Source: Morchella semilibera
Lineage: Eukaryota; Ascomycota; Pezizomycetes; Pezizales; Morchellaceae
Direction of reading: 5' to 3'
DNA length: 64,000 bases
Assembly: GCA_009192285.1 (NCBI GenBank)
Contig: CM018607.1
Coordinates: 1,735,736 to 1,799,735 of the forward strand
This document shows, piece after piece, positions 45,033-57,870 of this stretch. Below the pieces are notes generated by a model, which was not told the origin of the DNA, searched no databases, and saw nothing but the letters and a program-made list of their open reading frames with translations. A program made the translations under genes and the position numbers. Position 1 is the first letter of the stretch, and each line of letters opens with the position of its first letter.

Positions 45033-47017
45033 GCTTCTGGGGATGGGCCTGTTGGCCGCATGAGCGTAAAGTTGTTGTGGTGGGGTGGTCATGGGCGGTC
45101 ACTCGGCGCTGCATTGGAATTGGTGCGGTACGATGATTTTTGTGTAGGGGGGGGGGGTCTTGGATATGTTTATTGGCTTGTATATTTTCTGGATGGGCTT
45201 TCTGCATCCCGAGTTTCTTATATAGCGGTCAAAATATTATCCTTCGCCGCCAAATATTATACTATACTATGCCAGACATAAAGATTTACCCAGAAGTCTA
45301 CTTTCACTGGTAGTACTACATCTGTAGAAATCTACATATACCCCAAACCAGGCCCACAGTCTTCAAATACGTAAACGCAGGTCTCCAAAATCCATAGTTA
45401 CAATATCCCATTCCTCACCCCCCCCCAGTCACCGCTCCTTACACACCCCACACTGATTAATAAAAGTATGCGGGGGAAGGGACGCCCCACACATCACTAA
45501 CCAAATAGGGGGCCGCTATGACGGAGAAGCAGGAAGCTTGGTACGCGTAGCAGTTCCCCGGTATTGGTAACTGATCTCCGGTGGGTCATGGCGGGGCTTC
45601 CGCAGTGCGTGCCGCTTGGGGATTGTGGTCATGGAATGTCACTCGATGCATTCGCCTAGCTGGTCTCTTTTTGGGGTTTGATCCTTTGGGGGGAGTGGGC
45701 AGACAGTGCGAGACTTAACCCTTGAGTATAAAAGAGGTGGCCTATAATTATATCAAAACAGTATAAGCTTGTCTACCGTTATTAGGGAGCGGGTTTATAG
45801 GGGGCCGTTCCCGTGGTTGGAAGGGGTTATGACTTTTGTCAGCTAGTTGCTAGTAAATCTTACTCCGAGCTGTTTATTAAAGGGGGGTATTAACTGAAAT
45901 TATCATGAGATTAACAACAGAGAGACTGAACTGAATGGACAAAACTGTGCTACTAGGGCCTGTTATATCGGGCCGCTCATGATCATGAATAGAGGCGGGT
46001 AGGATCATTACGACTGGAAATACACAATGCTGCACACAACTCCGGACGCACTCCGCTTGTACCCATATAAAACTCGTACATAATAGCCACATACGTGTGT
46101 ATACGTAGTATCGCGTAATGTGCGCGCCCCCTAGCTATAGGGACTTATCGATCAATTACTCAATATATATTCCTAGATATGTAGGTAGTACTAGCTATGA
46201 CTAGGATCCCAAGCATAATATTTCAATATTACTGTGCCGCGGAAGTGAAAAACCAACATGTCTGTCCTTCCATGGATTGGCTTCTGTGGTGTGTCTTTTT
46301 TTTGTTTACTTCATTAATTACATCCAGCCTTTTAGGCTATGGTAATGACCCTCTCCCCTCCGGAGTGAGTCTATTTTCCTCCCCTTCTGTGGTGTGTCTA
46401 AAGGCTTTTGGAGTGTTAGATTTCTAGCTCGGAGTATGGGATGGTGGTGATGATACTACAAACTTTGGAAATAGATTGCCGGATAAATCACCCACCAAGA
46501 GTTGAGGGAAAGGAACCATTTTAAGAGGAAGGTTATAAAAAAGAAAACCAGGTTTTAATTTATTTACTACTCTATTTAATGCGCCCCTCCCCCCTTTTTT
46601 CCTTTTTAACTCCATTTGCTTAAACGTACCTGTTTTGGGATAAACTATGTAGGTGATTACTTGATAAAGTGTACGTATCTCAAAGCCTACAATTTATCTA
46701 TTTATACTCCGCACCGTACCCCCAAGGCCCCAACGGAAAGGGACCAAAGAAGGCGCCCAACAAAAATTGGAGAGACTGGTTTGAGCTTTACTATAAAATT
46801 ATTGTTTCTAGGTTCGTTTCCCCATGGTGATTTGATCATTTACCACCACCTGCTAGTGCGCCTACCATTTGATCCATTTCCCCTATCAGCGTGAAGTATC
46901 TATCTTGAACCTCGTTGCTCCGTAGAGTGAGCTTCGCCTTTGTAAATGTGATGCCTATAGGTAAGTATATTCGTGGTAGTTATGCCACACGGTAGGGCTT
47001 AAAGCGAAGGGCAGTGG

Positions 47018-47067
47018 CCGGTGGCAGGGTATTTCACTACCAGTGGCAGGTATTTCACCACCAGTGG
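47018..47067 (+). repeat. Short tandem repeat
   Basis: Two and a half imperfect ~20-bp units of CCAGTGGCAGGTATTTCACC. A second pair, (A)CTGAAATTCAGCG-like units at about 47101 and 47131, lies just downstream. Confidence 0.65.
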
Positions 47068-47146
47068 GAAACTTTCGTATGTAGTATCATGCAGCGTAAA
47101 GACTAAAATTCAGCGTTTATACACGCACAAGGACTGAAATTCAGCG

Positions 47147-47168
47147 CATATACCACCGGTGGTGTATG
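47147..47168. repeat. 22-bp palindrome
   Basis: The sequence CATATACCACC is followed directly by its near reverse complement GGTGGTGTATG, centred on CCGG, with a single unpaired position pair. Confidence 0.85.
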
Positions 47169-49784
47169 CAGTGCAATGAGACCGACCTTCCGGATAGCAA
47201 CAGCCTTACGGACCAGCACCAAACACTGAGTATCACTTCGATTTCTTATCAATAACCGAGGAGGAGCTATTGGGCTCGAGTTGATAGGTCTTGGGTGATG
47301 TCGGTTTTGGGTTGATTGGGCGGTACACTTGTAGATGTGCATGGAATATACATACTATTGCAGATAATTTAGTACTCTACTTGTGATGGTTCCTGCATAG
47401 CTGAATACGTTTAATACCTAAATACCGGAAGCGAGATCTAATAAAACCCTAGGTACCGAGCCTGGCCATGGATATCGCTTTATTAAACGAAAATTAAAGT
47501 GGAAATCAATACCGGTCTGGCAGCTATAGAATCAGGAAGATAGGAGTGGTCAACCTTAAGAGTATCCTGGCCATTATTAGAGTGCGTAACATAAGGGTTT
47601 GGTTGGCTATCGACTGAGGTGGTTGTGTCTAGCTAGTATATGGATATAGTGGCGGAAGGATGAACTTAGTGGCACTATATGTTCATAAGGTTAGCTATTA
47701 GAAAATTCTATGAGCCGCCCAGGTATGTAGTTGGTATAGACCTTGGGAAAGGCTTTGGAGTTCCATGTGAGGGAGATTTGAACGATGACATTGTTGGTGT
47801 AATATGGGTGAACAAATAGAATCCTGAGTCGATATATGGGGAGAACTCCGTGGATAACCAGCTAGAGCTCCGGTCCTCCAATCCAATATCTTACTGACCA
47901 GCAAGCCGTGATGATGTACCTACACCAGCTACACAAGTATAACTAATGTAAAACTACCATCCACCCACCCACCCTCCACTAGCCCTTGGACCTTTCCTAT
48001 CTTTTCTATTTTTGTCGTTGGGCCAGTTTCACATATATCTAATCCTCTGTCCCTGCCACCATGGTGCTTCAAAGAAGGTCTCTCACTTGTGAGAAACCCT
48101 GGGTGCATTGTATGACAAGACTTGATACGGCATCGATCAAGCTGGATCGATAGAACCCATTCAAAGAGAGCCATTGAAGCTATAATATATCACATCGGGG
48201 TATCACGTTAGCTATGTCTGGTTCAAGGTTCTTGCAGGGGGGTAGATTCGGGTGGGACCGATCGGACGGACTGTATGGGCACAGACACGAGCGGGGATGT
48301 GTGAAAGAACGCCGATGGAAGAATATGAGAGCGATATATAACTGCCATTACATGAGCTCATGCAGTAGACGGGAGTACAGTAGAGTGTAGAGTAGTTCAT
48401 GCAAGGGCCGCCTTGATAAATTGTGATACTGTGAGCCAAGAGTAGACAGGGAAGAGAGTCCGAGGAAAGAAAGACATGAGCTCTAGAAAACAGTTCCTTT
48501 TTTTTTTTTTTTCCATCTCATGTCACGAGACGCGCGGTAAATGTGAAAGGTCTTATGAGCAATATGCAATCGAATATATTACCAGCTCTGATGGAGATTC
48601 ACACCTCTCCTAGGTATATATCCGAGTATTACATCTCGTATCTTGAGCAATGATCGAAGTACATACATGTAATATACGTCCCGTTCACCTGATATCAGGG
48701 TTAGGGTTCAAATGCCATGACCTTGCCCCACTCTAATAACAAGACCCCGGCGCAGATTCTAACTAAATTTACTGGAAATACAGGGTTAGATTACTTGCAA
48801 ACTAACCAGAAGGGTATCAAATTAGTAGAAAACTATTTTCAAATATTTAAACATTTAGTAGCTAGTCGGAGAGTTACATCTTATATAGAAGATGTATAAC
48901 ATTAGATTGGATATCGACGGGGCTATCAGAACCTCTGCACCTCTGCCCCAGCTCTACACACACTCCCCTCACTTCAACCGACTTATCGCCCGCGACACTT
49001 ATCACCCGCTCTTCTACAGGATAGGATCACTAAAGTCTTTCCCCGCGCGTGCTCTACGCGGGGTCTACATACAAGACACTCCTGAGACAGATAAGACCCT
49101 CGAGACAAGACAAGAGACCACCTGTTTTCCCCCCATCCCCGAGGCTAACAGCCTCAATATTCAGCCGGACTGCGCCGAGCAAAAGTCCCGATCTCTCCTT
49201 CTCTGCCTTACTCCTTACTGGACAGAGGAAATGTGGCACAAAAGCCCCGGGCGGCTATCCTCACGTTCCCACTGGGTACAGCACGAATGGCGCTTGTTCG
49301 CGTTTGGTAATGCGGTCGAGGAGAACATGTGTGCGACTGCGGTCGTCATTGGTGAGGTGGTAGGCAACCAATGATCGGGCGGCCATTTTTTTTGCGAGTT
49401 GTGATATCACTAGAGGGGTGGACGGGCCCGGTCGACTTTGGTTGAGTGATGAGGAAGGAAACGGTTGAGTGATGAGTTTGAGCTGCAGCTTGTCTAGGTA
49501 TTTTATTTTTTTTGTTTGTGGACCTGATTTCAAAGCAGGTAGAAAAATATACCGGGTAATAACTAACGGGAAGAATGAAAGCTAGAGAAGAGCTTCCCTT
49601 GATATGGGAACTGGTAAAAATGTGTGATCTCTACAAACAAAAATCCAGAAAGATAACCAGAAGGTAAAAAAAAAAAAAAAAAAAGCCAGAAGATAACCGT
49701 ATCTCATCATTCCACACAGTATCTACAGAAAATGGTTCGGGCCGGGGATAACCGGCCGGGTTCGGAGGAGGAAGGAAGAAACGA

Positions 49785-50345
49785 CTAGCTCTCAGCTGCA
49801 TCCTCGGGTTTCTCGCCGGTACGGGCGTCGAATTTGACAAACTCGTGAGCGATAGAGCCCTCTACAAGGACTTCGTAGATGTTGCGCACCAATTCAGGTG
49901 GAAAGTCGACCTATGGAGAGGGTTTGTTAGCTCTTTTGGACTGAGAAATAAAGGGAAGACGAGGGTTACCTTTTCGGCTTGAGCAGCAGCCTTTGTGATG
50001 ACGTCTTGTTTACGCCATTCATCACGGACGGTCTTGCGACTCGGTTTTATCCGTGCTGCCGCCTCGATGTAGCGCATTCGATCACCTTAAGACACAAAGT
50101 CAGTGGGGAGGAGGAATATGGTTGGTGGGTGTGGAGGGGAAAGGCAGCAAGAAGAGAGAATGAACGAGGGAAGACAAACCCAACAAGGTTACGATACGTC
50201 TGTCCAAGTCATCAATACCGAGTCGGACCTCAACCATAGTTGTCACCGTAGCGGGGTTAAGAGTTGATGGGTCAATCTCGACCGCCGTCGCCTTAATTGG
50301 CGGTGAGGTATTGTCGGAAACGGCTGTTGTAGCTGCTGGGGGCAT
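49785..50345 (-). CDS. Small AroQ-type chorismate mutase
   Basis: Three exons on the minus strand, 50345-50180, 50085-49970 and 49910-49785 (135 aa); introns 94 and 59 nt. The fold is the all-helical AroQ (type II) chorismate mutase, which converts chorismate to prephenate; PchB-like relatives cleave isochorismate to salicylate. Seen: a 43-residue polar N-terminus, then helix 1 GIDDLDRRIVTLLGDRMRYIEAAARIKPS, the loop-helix RDEWRKQDVITKAAAQAEKV and helix 3 FPPELVRNIYEVLVEGSIAHEFVKFD. Arg and Lys residues at the usual active-site helix positions are present. It is far shorter than the yeast-type ARO7 enzyme (about 256 aa) and lacks its regulatory part. The start at 50345 has an ideal CACC context. 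The frame remains open upstream to 50519 through a poly-Ser stretch, so a longer, targeted form is possible but less likely. No signal peptide in the short form. Confidence 0.85.
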
Positions 50346-52392
50346 GGTGGAGGAAGACAAGGGTTTGGGAGGGATAAGGAAAATGGGGGATGGGGATGAG
50401 GATGAGGATGAGGATGAGGACGAATGTAAGAGACGGACTGCTCTTATGAAATTTGGTGGGAGGGATGTGACTTTAAAGAATATGTTATCACCAGGGTAAG
50501 GGTTATATATAACTTTCATATTTCATATCTAATTCACCGTAACTAAGCGAGAAGGTTTGAATTCCGGGGAATGGCCACCACACCCACCCACCCACCCACT
50601 ACCCATCACAACCACACACACACCCCCCAAACCATTCCATACAGCATCATCTACCACACACCATCACATCAACAAAATCCACATACGCACCTCCCGCTGT
50701 CTCTGTATTTGGTGTGAGGGGTGTTGCCGCTCCAGGTACCCTACTATGCACGCTTTTCGGGGCCACCTGCTCAGGTCTAGGCGCATTGAGGCAGGCCCAG
50801 ATTCTTCCGCCACACTAGTGGTAAGTACATAGATAAGTTAACTGCCGGATTAGCTTCCTTGTCAATAAATATCAAGAGTTGATGCACACCTCATATATAG
50901 ATGTTGTGTAGTCTCTGCTGTTGCCTTTAGAGTTTAGGAGTAGCCGTTAGATTTATGCCCTATCACTTTCTTGTGGTTCTTTGGTGGGAACATAAAGTTA
51001 TACGTATCTATTAATTATTCTTAAATAGATGCATTTTTTGTGCAGGTATAGTTTATAACTAGGCCTTACCAAGGGGGGGGGGGGCCTAAGGTCACTTGAA
51101 TGGCATTCCATATCCATGCCATCGTTACACTAGATCCTTCTAATGTAATTGTTAGGGGTAGGTAGAAAAAGGTCTAATATAATAAATGACATTAGTATGA
51201 CTGCTAAGGCCAAGTACCTTGAAAGTTTTGTTAGTTCTATAAACATGTAGGTGATGAATCATAAATTTCACAGAGGCCTCAAGAGGTTTTGCTTACTTCA
51301 ACCTCTCTAAGGGTTGTATATGTAGTGTAGATCATCTATGGATTCCATTTTTGTCATTAGTACTCCTGGTGTAAGTTTTCGGCCCGCACTTATTATATAC
51401 ATGTAGTTATGGGCCCAACCAAAACACTCAACGCCAGTTTTTGGGAAGATGGTAATATCTTTATGATATCTTCTAAGGCCTGGTCGTATATGTGATCGAG
51501 TACGTTGCCTTAGTCTGTCCACTGATTATTTCCTCATTTGTTTCAACGACGTTAACGTAAAAAGTCTTCCCCAATCTCGTGTCTTCATGGCTTGTGAGAC
51601 TTCTAAAAGTGGCATCATTGGTTGCATTGTAATTATTCGGAGAACAGGCTGCAGAACAGTACTTAAGCCAAAGCATGGCTAGAACATTTGATATAATTGC
51701 GTACATGTATCCTCCATGACTCGGAATGATAACGGCAATAACCTGTGCTATATATACGTGTTTCCGGGAACACACGTTACCATAAAAGCGATCATTTGGC
51801 AGGCTAGTCTAGGAACTGATCAGATAAGATGTAGCTACATACTAACATAATCTATATACATGTATCTCTCTAAACCGCGGGAATCAATATTTATATAATC
51901 GAGGACCCCCCCCTTCTCGATATACAATGAGGACGCCGGTGATAGTGCCGTAGATTTCAAATCTCACTTACATTTTATAATTTGATTAATTTAACTAACC
52001 ATCGTAGGCCGGGCGCGAGGTACTCAGGTGCCATACGTGATCCCAATACGTCAAGGTTACCCCGCTTTAAATGGGCTCGAGACAGGAACTGGACCCACAT
52101 AAATATATACTTAAGTATATCACGTATGAGTGGGTTAGGGTTTGTTGAAAGGAGTAGTAAGTACATACTACGTAACATAGCCCTCGAGCTCTCAACGCCA
52201 TTAACGTGTGAGATATTTCCATTACTTGCATACAATCTACAAAATACATTCTATATTAGAATTCAAATTAATAATACCTAACCCACAAGCCATCATAAAG
52301 TATACTAAAATTCATTACGCCCCTAAAGCGATCATCCTGTCGATCCCCCATTAAACTTCCATAAAAATACCAACCTCTTATCCTACGTAATT
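50346..52392. other. Intergenic, no gene seen
   Basis: A (GATGAG)n run just upstream of the chorismate mutase start, a CCCA-rich block at 50578-50640 (promoter side) and a G12 run near 51065-51076. The minus-strand frames at 51307-51775 carry no motif. Confidence 0.45.
50392..50421 (+). repeat. (GATGAG)n microsatellite
   Basis: Five GAT GAG units in the probable 5' leader of the chorismate mutase gene. On the minus strand they would read as poly-Ser if the longer upstream start were used. Confidence 0.8.
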
Positions 52393-53568
52393 CTAATCCA
52401 AGTCAGAGTTATATGACTCCCCAGGCCTCCCTTGCGCCAATAACTGCAACTCTTCAGTTAGGAGATGTGTCTCGTCGTTGAAAAAGTGTGCAATAGCTTT
52501 CATAGCTTTAAGCCGAGTGTAGACGTGATTTTCGTTCGGCAAGGTGCAAAGATGGTTCTTTTCATGGTTTCTACTGTGCTTTCCGAGCATCTCAAACAAG
52601 ACCTATTGAATATCAAAATGGTTAGAACTGGGTTTATTTTTTATGATATCGAGTTTCTCCTTTACCGCTGAATTAGAGGCAGGTATGACCGTATCGACAT
52701 TTCCACAAACCATGAGAACTTGTCGGTCCCGCAACCTGTCCATAATCTTGGTCGATACAAAAATGTCGAACCGTGATTCCCGCATAAATGATATCCACTT
52801 TGGCCCCCACGCAAAGCAGCTAGTATAGGCAGATATAAGCACGACTTTCTTGAATCGATACTTCTCCTTCGCCGAGAGTGCTATAGTTGGTCCACAGCCT
52901 AAATTTGTCAGCAACCACATGTTGACGGGCTAGACCGGTAGTCTCGAACTTGATGCTATTTCATCTCACGGGGCAAGGTTTAAGAGTTCCGTAAAGTCTC
53001 ATAATAGCACCTACCGGCAGAATTTCCCAGTAGACATATTTGATCCTCTTCCCAGGATCCCTCCTTTAGCCACTCCACAAGTCTCTCAAGATCCTTCACG
53101 ATCCTATCCTCAGTAACGGGGCCCGGGGTTTCCCCGTACCCAGGGTAGTTATGGAGCAGTACCGAAAGCCCGTTTTCGTTACCCCATGTTTTCCACTGTT
53201 CAACTGATTTCTGATCCAGAGTCCTTTGTTGGCCATGGCAGACAAGAACCATTGCTTTACTTCCTTCAATTCTAGCCGTGTTAGGTACATGTATATATAG
53301 TTATTGCTAGATCAGGATCGGAGTGGGGCGCTTACTTTATTTCGACATATTCGATACCTAGTAATGACTTCCCATCCCTAGTTAAAGGCTGATCTTCCCT
53401 GGGTAGAACTTCGACTTCTTTGGCCTTCCTTCCATTTTTCACTCTTGGCATTATGTTTCCTGGAAAGAAGGCCTTTGTGAAAGCTCGGGTTATGAGAACG
53501 GTGAGGATAAAGGGCATAGTTGGTGCAATAAGCAATACAGCAAGGAGTGAAGTGCTAAGAGGGCCCAT
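52393..53568 (-). CDS. Membrane-anchored alpha/beta hydrolase
   Basis: Four exons on the minus strand, 53568-53336, 53271-53015, 52898-52666 and 52602-52393 (310 aa); introns 64, 116 and 63 nt. The last intron removes an in-frame TAG and has a TTCTAACC branch site. It is an alpha/beta-hydrolase of the BEM46/ABHD13-17 type, acting as a serine esterase, lipase or thioesterase of unknown substrate. An N-terminal hydrophobic anchor (about residues 5-34) comes first. Then follow VLVCHG (oxyanion region), NYPGYGETPG, the nucleophile Ser162 in LLGNSAGCG, the acid Asp232 in CGNVDTVIP and the base His267 in NENHVYTR, so the triad is complete. Basic residues follow the anchor, suggesting a type II or signal-anchor topology. 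The gene stands alone, about 2 kb from the chorismate mutase gene on the same strand. Confidence 0.88.
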
Positions 53569-54360
53569 TCTGTGATTAGTTGATTCCTCGCCAAATATAT
53601 ATAACGTGGTATAGGAATGTGTAAGGTTGGTGAGTAGATATTTGATAGTGAAGTGGAATAATGCTCAGTTGGCAGAGATATTATTTATTCAACAACTAGC
53701 AAGGCAACAAGCACTGGCATTAAAGGCAACAGCAGTGCCCGGCTAAGCATGTAGTTCGAATACTTTTGCTACATGTAGAACATACAACATGTAGCTTCAT
53801 GCCATTATATTTTTTTCCCTTCCTTTCTTGATGCAAAAGTTTAATGGAAAAGCCACGTACATTAAATTGTAATCTGGGGGAGAGAGGGGGGGGGGGGGGT
53901 GGGGAGCAGCGCAATTTAAAGCAGTCAAAAACCAGTTGCCCCTCGACCTAATCTAGAATGATCGGGATTAGGATATCGGATCGCGCTCGGCGTTATATGA
54001 TATGACCAAGCGAGATATCGATGCCTAGTTGACTGGCTGTTTTTGTTTGTCACGCCCGCCTTTGGAGGCTCGGTCGAAGTAGATGTCGAGCCTTTTAAGT
54101 ATATATTCCCCCGAGCGGGAGTCGATGGTGTCGATGGCTGTAGTTGTTGCACGTTGTTGAGGACGTTGACAGCTGTGGGGTGGGGGAGGGGAGATAATAC
54201 TGCATGTCATCTTGCGCGATCGCGAGGCGGTGTCAGCGCCTACTGTAATATAATTTTGCGTCGCTAGAAACCCTAACCCTTACATGCATATCAATCTGAA
54301 CTTGTATCTAGGCACCAAAAGGAATAGATACATGTAGGTACATGTCGATTATCTGATTAT

Positions 54361-54559
54361 ATAAGTTGTCGGGCCAAATTGCAACAGGCACTTAAACCCT
54401 TTCTAGTAACCGTGATATAAACAGCGCAAGAAACTGAGATATTGTTGCAAATTGCCATGCATGCCAAAGACTACCACATAGACTTTCTAGGCGTTACATT
54501 CATCACGTTGCCATAAAGGGTTTAAGTGCCTCTGGTTGAAATTTGGCCTGACAACTTAT
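54361..54559. mobile_element. MITE family D
   Basis: A 199-bp element with inverted arms of about 43 bp: ATAAGTTGTCGGGCCAAATT...GGCACTTAAACCCTTT on the left and AAAGGGTTTAAGTGCC...AATTTGGCCTGACAACTTAT on the right, with a few mismatches and gaps. No coding capacity; single copy in the window. Confidence 0.75.
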
Positions 54560-55026
54560 CAGATACATGTAGGCCTTGTTCATAAGGGGGGAGCCCTCAG
54601 GCCCAAAGATGTCCTTTTACTGCTTTTCTCTATAACTTTGCTACCGCCCTAGGAATTTAATATATGAATCTCCTGTATCGAAATTATATTATACCTGGTA
54701 AGTCAAGGTTTGGTATACATGTATCTACATGTATGTTTGGTGTTGTGCCAATGTAAATTGTAGACTTGCGGTCGCAAGTATGATGCCGCTTAACCACATA
54801 TTATACTATGTTACAAAACAATTAAAAACCGCTATATTTATATGATATTATCTAGTTAATTGTGTTCCGTTTCCCTGTTCAATTCAGCGAGTCTTCACAT
54901 ACATTGCTTGGCTGCAGAAAACCAGTTTTTGCGTGCAGGAGGCTCGGTTGGCATGGAATTCGCTGGGCAGGAAAACGGAGTAAAGGTTCATTATGTCGTA
55001 GTAGACTATATGGTACCGCGCTCCTT

Positions 55027-55169
55027 AAATTGCATCGCGAATAACCTTTTAACCAGGCAAGATATCAAAAATCTATGTGATGAGATTGTAGATATAGGTA
55101 TGATAAAGATTTTGATCACATAGATTTTTGATATCTTGTCTGGTTGAAAAGTTATTCGCAATGCCATTT
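55027..55169. mobile_element. MITE family E, long hairpin
   Basis: Two inverted arms of about 53 bp (55027-55081 and 55115-55169), close to 90 percent identical and separated by only 33 bp. The inner ends read AAGATATCAAAAATCTATGT and its complement without mismatch. The transcript would fold into a long hairpin. Confidence 0.75.
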
Positions 55170-56294
55170 ACCTATTTTTGTATGTAAAAGGCGCCAAGAC
55201 TTGGTGAAGTGGAACAGTAATACCCATTTATACCCTACATGGCAAACATAAAGCCAAGATCTGGAATCTAAGACTCTTATTGGTTCACAAGCAGTCGGAG
55301 TGGCTAAGATTGTTCCAGCTGAGATACCGGCATGTCACCTTTAAGCCGCGCCACACCATATATTAAGTATTTAGAGTCAGAACACAGCTTGAGCGCAACT
55401 TACTATACTACATTGTATATAGTAATTATACATAGAGAGAACCTAGATCAACCTAGTTTCCCATGTGCGTCGTGCCAGCCTCAGCTGTGTTTCCTGATGA
55501 CTCCTACATATACTATACCACTCAGCCTCATCATGATCAAATATTACAAACGCACTTTCAAGAACAAGTCCAAGATCATAAATTTAATTTCCAAACATCG
55601 GTATATATCGGCACCGACTTCTGATCGTGGAGATTATTGGTTTTATATGTGAATCAGCATTTGTATATACGGCCACTCTTCAAAAGTGTTCGTGATTCAT
55701 ACATTGTGGGGTGTCAAAAATAACCGGAAATCAGCCTTGCAACCAAGCAAATAGCCTACAACCAAATTTTGAACGTACAACGCTTGAGCCCGTATTAAAA
55801 CCTAGACCATATAACTATTGAGGATCATAGAATTGAAATCCCTTGTCTTATTTCTCTTATGGTTGTGATGTAAGCATCCTCATACAAATTTTGGTTGCAA
55901 CCGGTTGTTTTTGACAACCAACAATACATGTACTTATATAAGATATTCATGATCAGTGCTCAATGTGGCTTACATGTACAGAGTTGAATCAATGAACTCA
56001 GACGTATCTGTAATTATAAAATGATAGAAACTTGATAACAGAGAATAAAAACATGTACCTACATCATGAACATCTGATATTAATTTTAGCAACCATTAAG
56101 CACTTATGGCTTGAGAATTTTGAACATTTCAATGCACAGTTTGGTAGCTGGCTGGAGCCGGACATGTCATATTAAATTCGAATCACGGACACTTTTGATG
56201 AGTGGCTGTATATATATACATGTATGTTCTGTCCGTATCCGGGTGGCGAAGTTTTCCATTTCGTGAGATGGGCACCCTAGGTTGACCTCAAGGA

Positions 56295-56471
56295 GTACAG
56301 TACCAAAAAGAGGGGTGGGATCACTACGGTATTCTCGTTGGTACGCTAGCATTGCGGTAAGAATACGGTATTTGTACAGTACTCTTCCTCTAATGCTGAT
56401 TTAATTCGGTATTTGTCACTAAATTCCGTAGTCCTATGGTAGTGATTTCACCCCATTTTTTCATACTGTAC
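56295..56471. mobile_element. MITE family F, copy 1
   Basis: A 177-bp element with inverted ends of about 33 bp, GTACAGTACCAAAAAG...GATCACTAC and its degenerate complement ending ATACTGTAC. The interior, with CGGTAT repeats and TTTAATTCGGTATT, is shared with the copy at 58.5 kb. Confidence 0.75.
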
Positions 56472-56790
56472 ATATAATACCCCACCAGCCCGGCCAACCT
56501 GTCCACGAAGCTACTCTACTCACGAAGTACTTCAATATTAATGATTGTATTGATAATTATAAAAGTCAGGCTAGAAGATCTTAAGAGTACTGTACCACTA
56601 GAATACGCCTGGCAATATGTGCCCAAGATTCTCGTCTTTTAAGTTATACCCTCTACTGAGGTTCCGGATTAGCAAGCCACCCATATTCAATAGCTCTCCT
56701 ATCTCCTAGGAGTACATTGTGGGCCCTTTTCCTGCCGACATGCAGAAAGATCCGTCTGTATCGGTAAAACTATGGCTTCAGATACCGCAA

Positions 56791-56920
56791 AATTTCAAGA
56801 TAAAAGACCGGGTTTAATGCAAAAGAACAGAGCAATAGGTGGTGGCAAGACGCAAAGCAACCAATTAGACGGCTTAGGTTTGAGCCTTAAGCCCGGGCTG
56901 TTCTTTCGGGAACAGACGGT
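56791..56920 (+). repeat. Diverged direct repeat G, copy 1
   Basis: Colinear with 57871-58005. Shared blocks include AATAGGTGGTGG, a CCGGG/CTCGGG-TTTAATG block, AAAAGAA(C/T)AGAG and GGGCTGTTCTTT near the end. Family not identified; no coding sense recognised. Confidence 0.55.
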
Positions 56921-57870
56921 ATATGCTATGCCCCCCATAGGCAGTCTAGCAGATGGATACTGATAGTCTAATAGATGTCGATACTTGAATAGATACGTGT
57001 ATCTTTTTGTGTTATATTTAGCAATACCTAAAACTCTTAACCTTCGCCAACCGTGTCCCTTTCACGAAGTCTGTCCTCTTCGTGAGCCAGTCGATCAACC
57101 TGCTGGCGTCGAAGCAACCCTGGGGCGCCCCCTTCACGGACTGGAAACTTCGCCCCCCGGACAGAACGAAATTATAAAGGGATTATTGGATCCATGGACT
57201 AGCTGGCTGATTATTGTTAATCTTTGATTAAATATAATTCCGCGAAGATACAACAAGCTAGATTAAGGGTACTGCAACGTATCGATATATCTGCGGTCGA
57301 TGTTTGTATGTACATAATGTATACTTGTAACAAGAGCTAGAGTCGTTTGCACTCTGTCTTGATAACAACGTACACGTTGCGCGGTTGGGCGTTCCGTTCT
57401 ATTCTTCCACGGGCTAATATAGCTAATTAACCTTTAAAGTATATATTCAATGCCCTTACGGCGGTCATCGGGGGAACGAAGCTAACCTACACGTATGTAA
57501 ACTAATTGTCCGGCTAATATATAGCTAACACTTCAAAGTACCCAGTGGTTTCAGCTGGGAGTTAATTAATAGTTCCTCTCAATTAATATCAATGGTTGAA
57601 AACATGTAGGTATTTTGGCTGCTCAGAGGTAGACACCCTCCCCATACCGGTCGTAAAATACGTCAGTGAGGTCTGGACCGCGCTCACCGCTACTCAGTCA
57701 TTAATAGGTATATTGGTTATTAGCTAGGCGTACGTAGCAGTCTAGAGGTGTATTGGGTTCAGTTTATGGAGACAAGAATCAGACCAGTACGTACGCGGGG
57801 ATGAGGCTTTGGCTAGCCAGAGTATTACATCGCGTTCCATGAGCCCCGTTTTAGTAAAGGCTAGTACCAA

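Larger units (their letters stand above)
45033..49784. other. Intergenic, no gene accepted
   Basis: The open frame at 48892-49374 (160 codons) lacks recognisable motifs and good codon structure and was not accepted. Other contents: a short tandem at 47.0 kb, a palindrome at 47147, two copies of TTCTGTGGTGTGTCT at about 46279 and 46386, a T15 run near 48499, and an A19 run near 49665 in what should be the 3' flank of the chorismate mutase gene. Confidence 0.45.

Noticed and set aside
46200-46920. Possible retroelement remnant
   Set aside because: Translations in all frames gave no reverse transcriptase, integrase or gag-like motif.
48892-49374. 160-codon open frame on the plus strand
   Set aside because: No domain or signal is visible, and overlapping open frames of similar length in other frames suggest chance in GC-richer DNA.
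54270-54285. Telomere-like CCCTAACCCT and TTAGGGTT at 48700
   Set aside because: Only one to two units each; too short to indicate a telomere or interstitial telomeric array.
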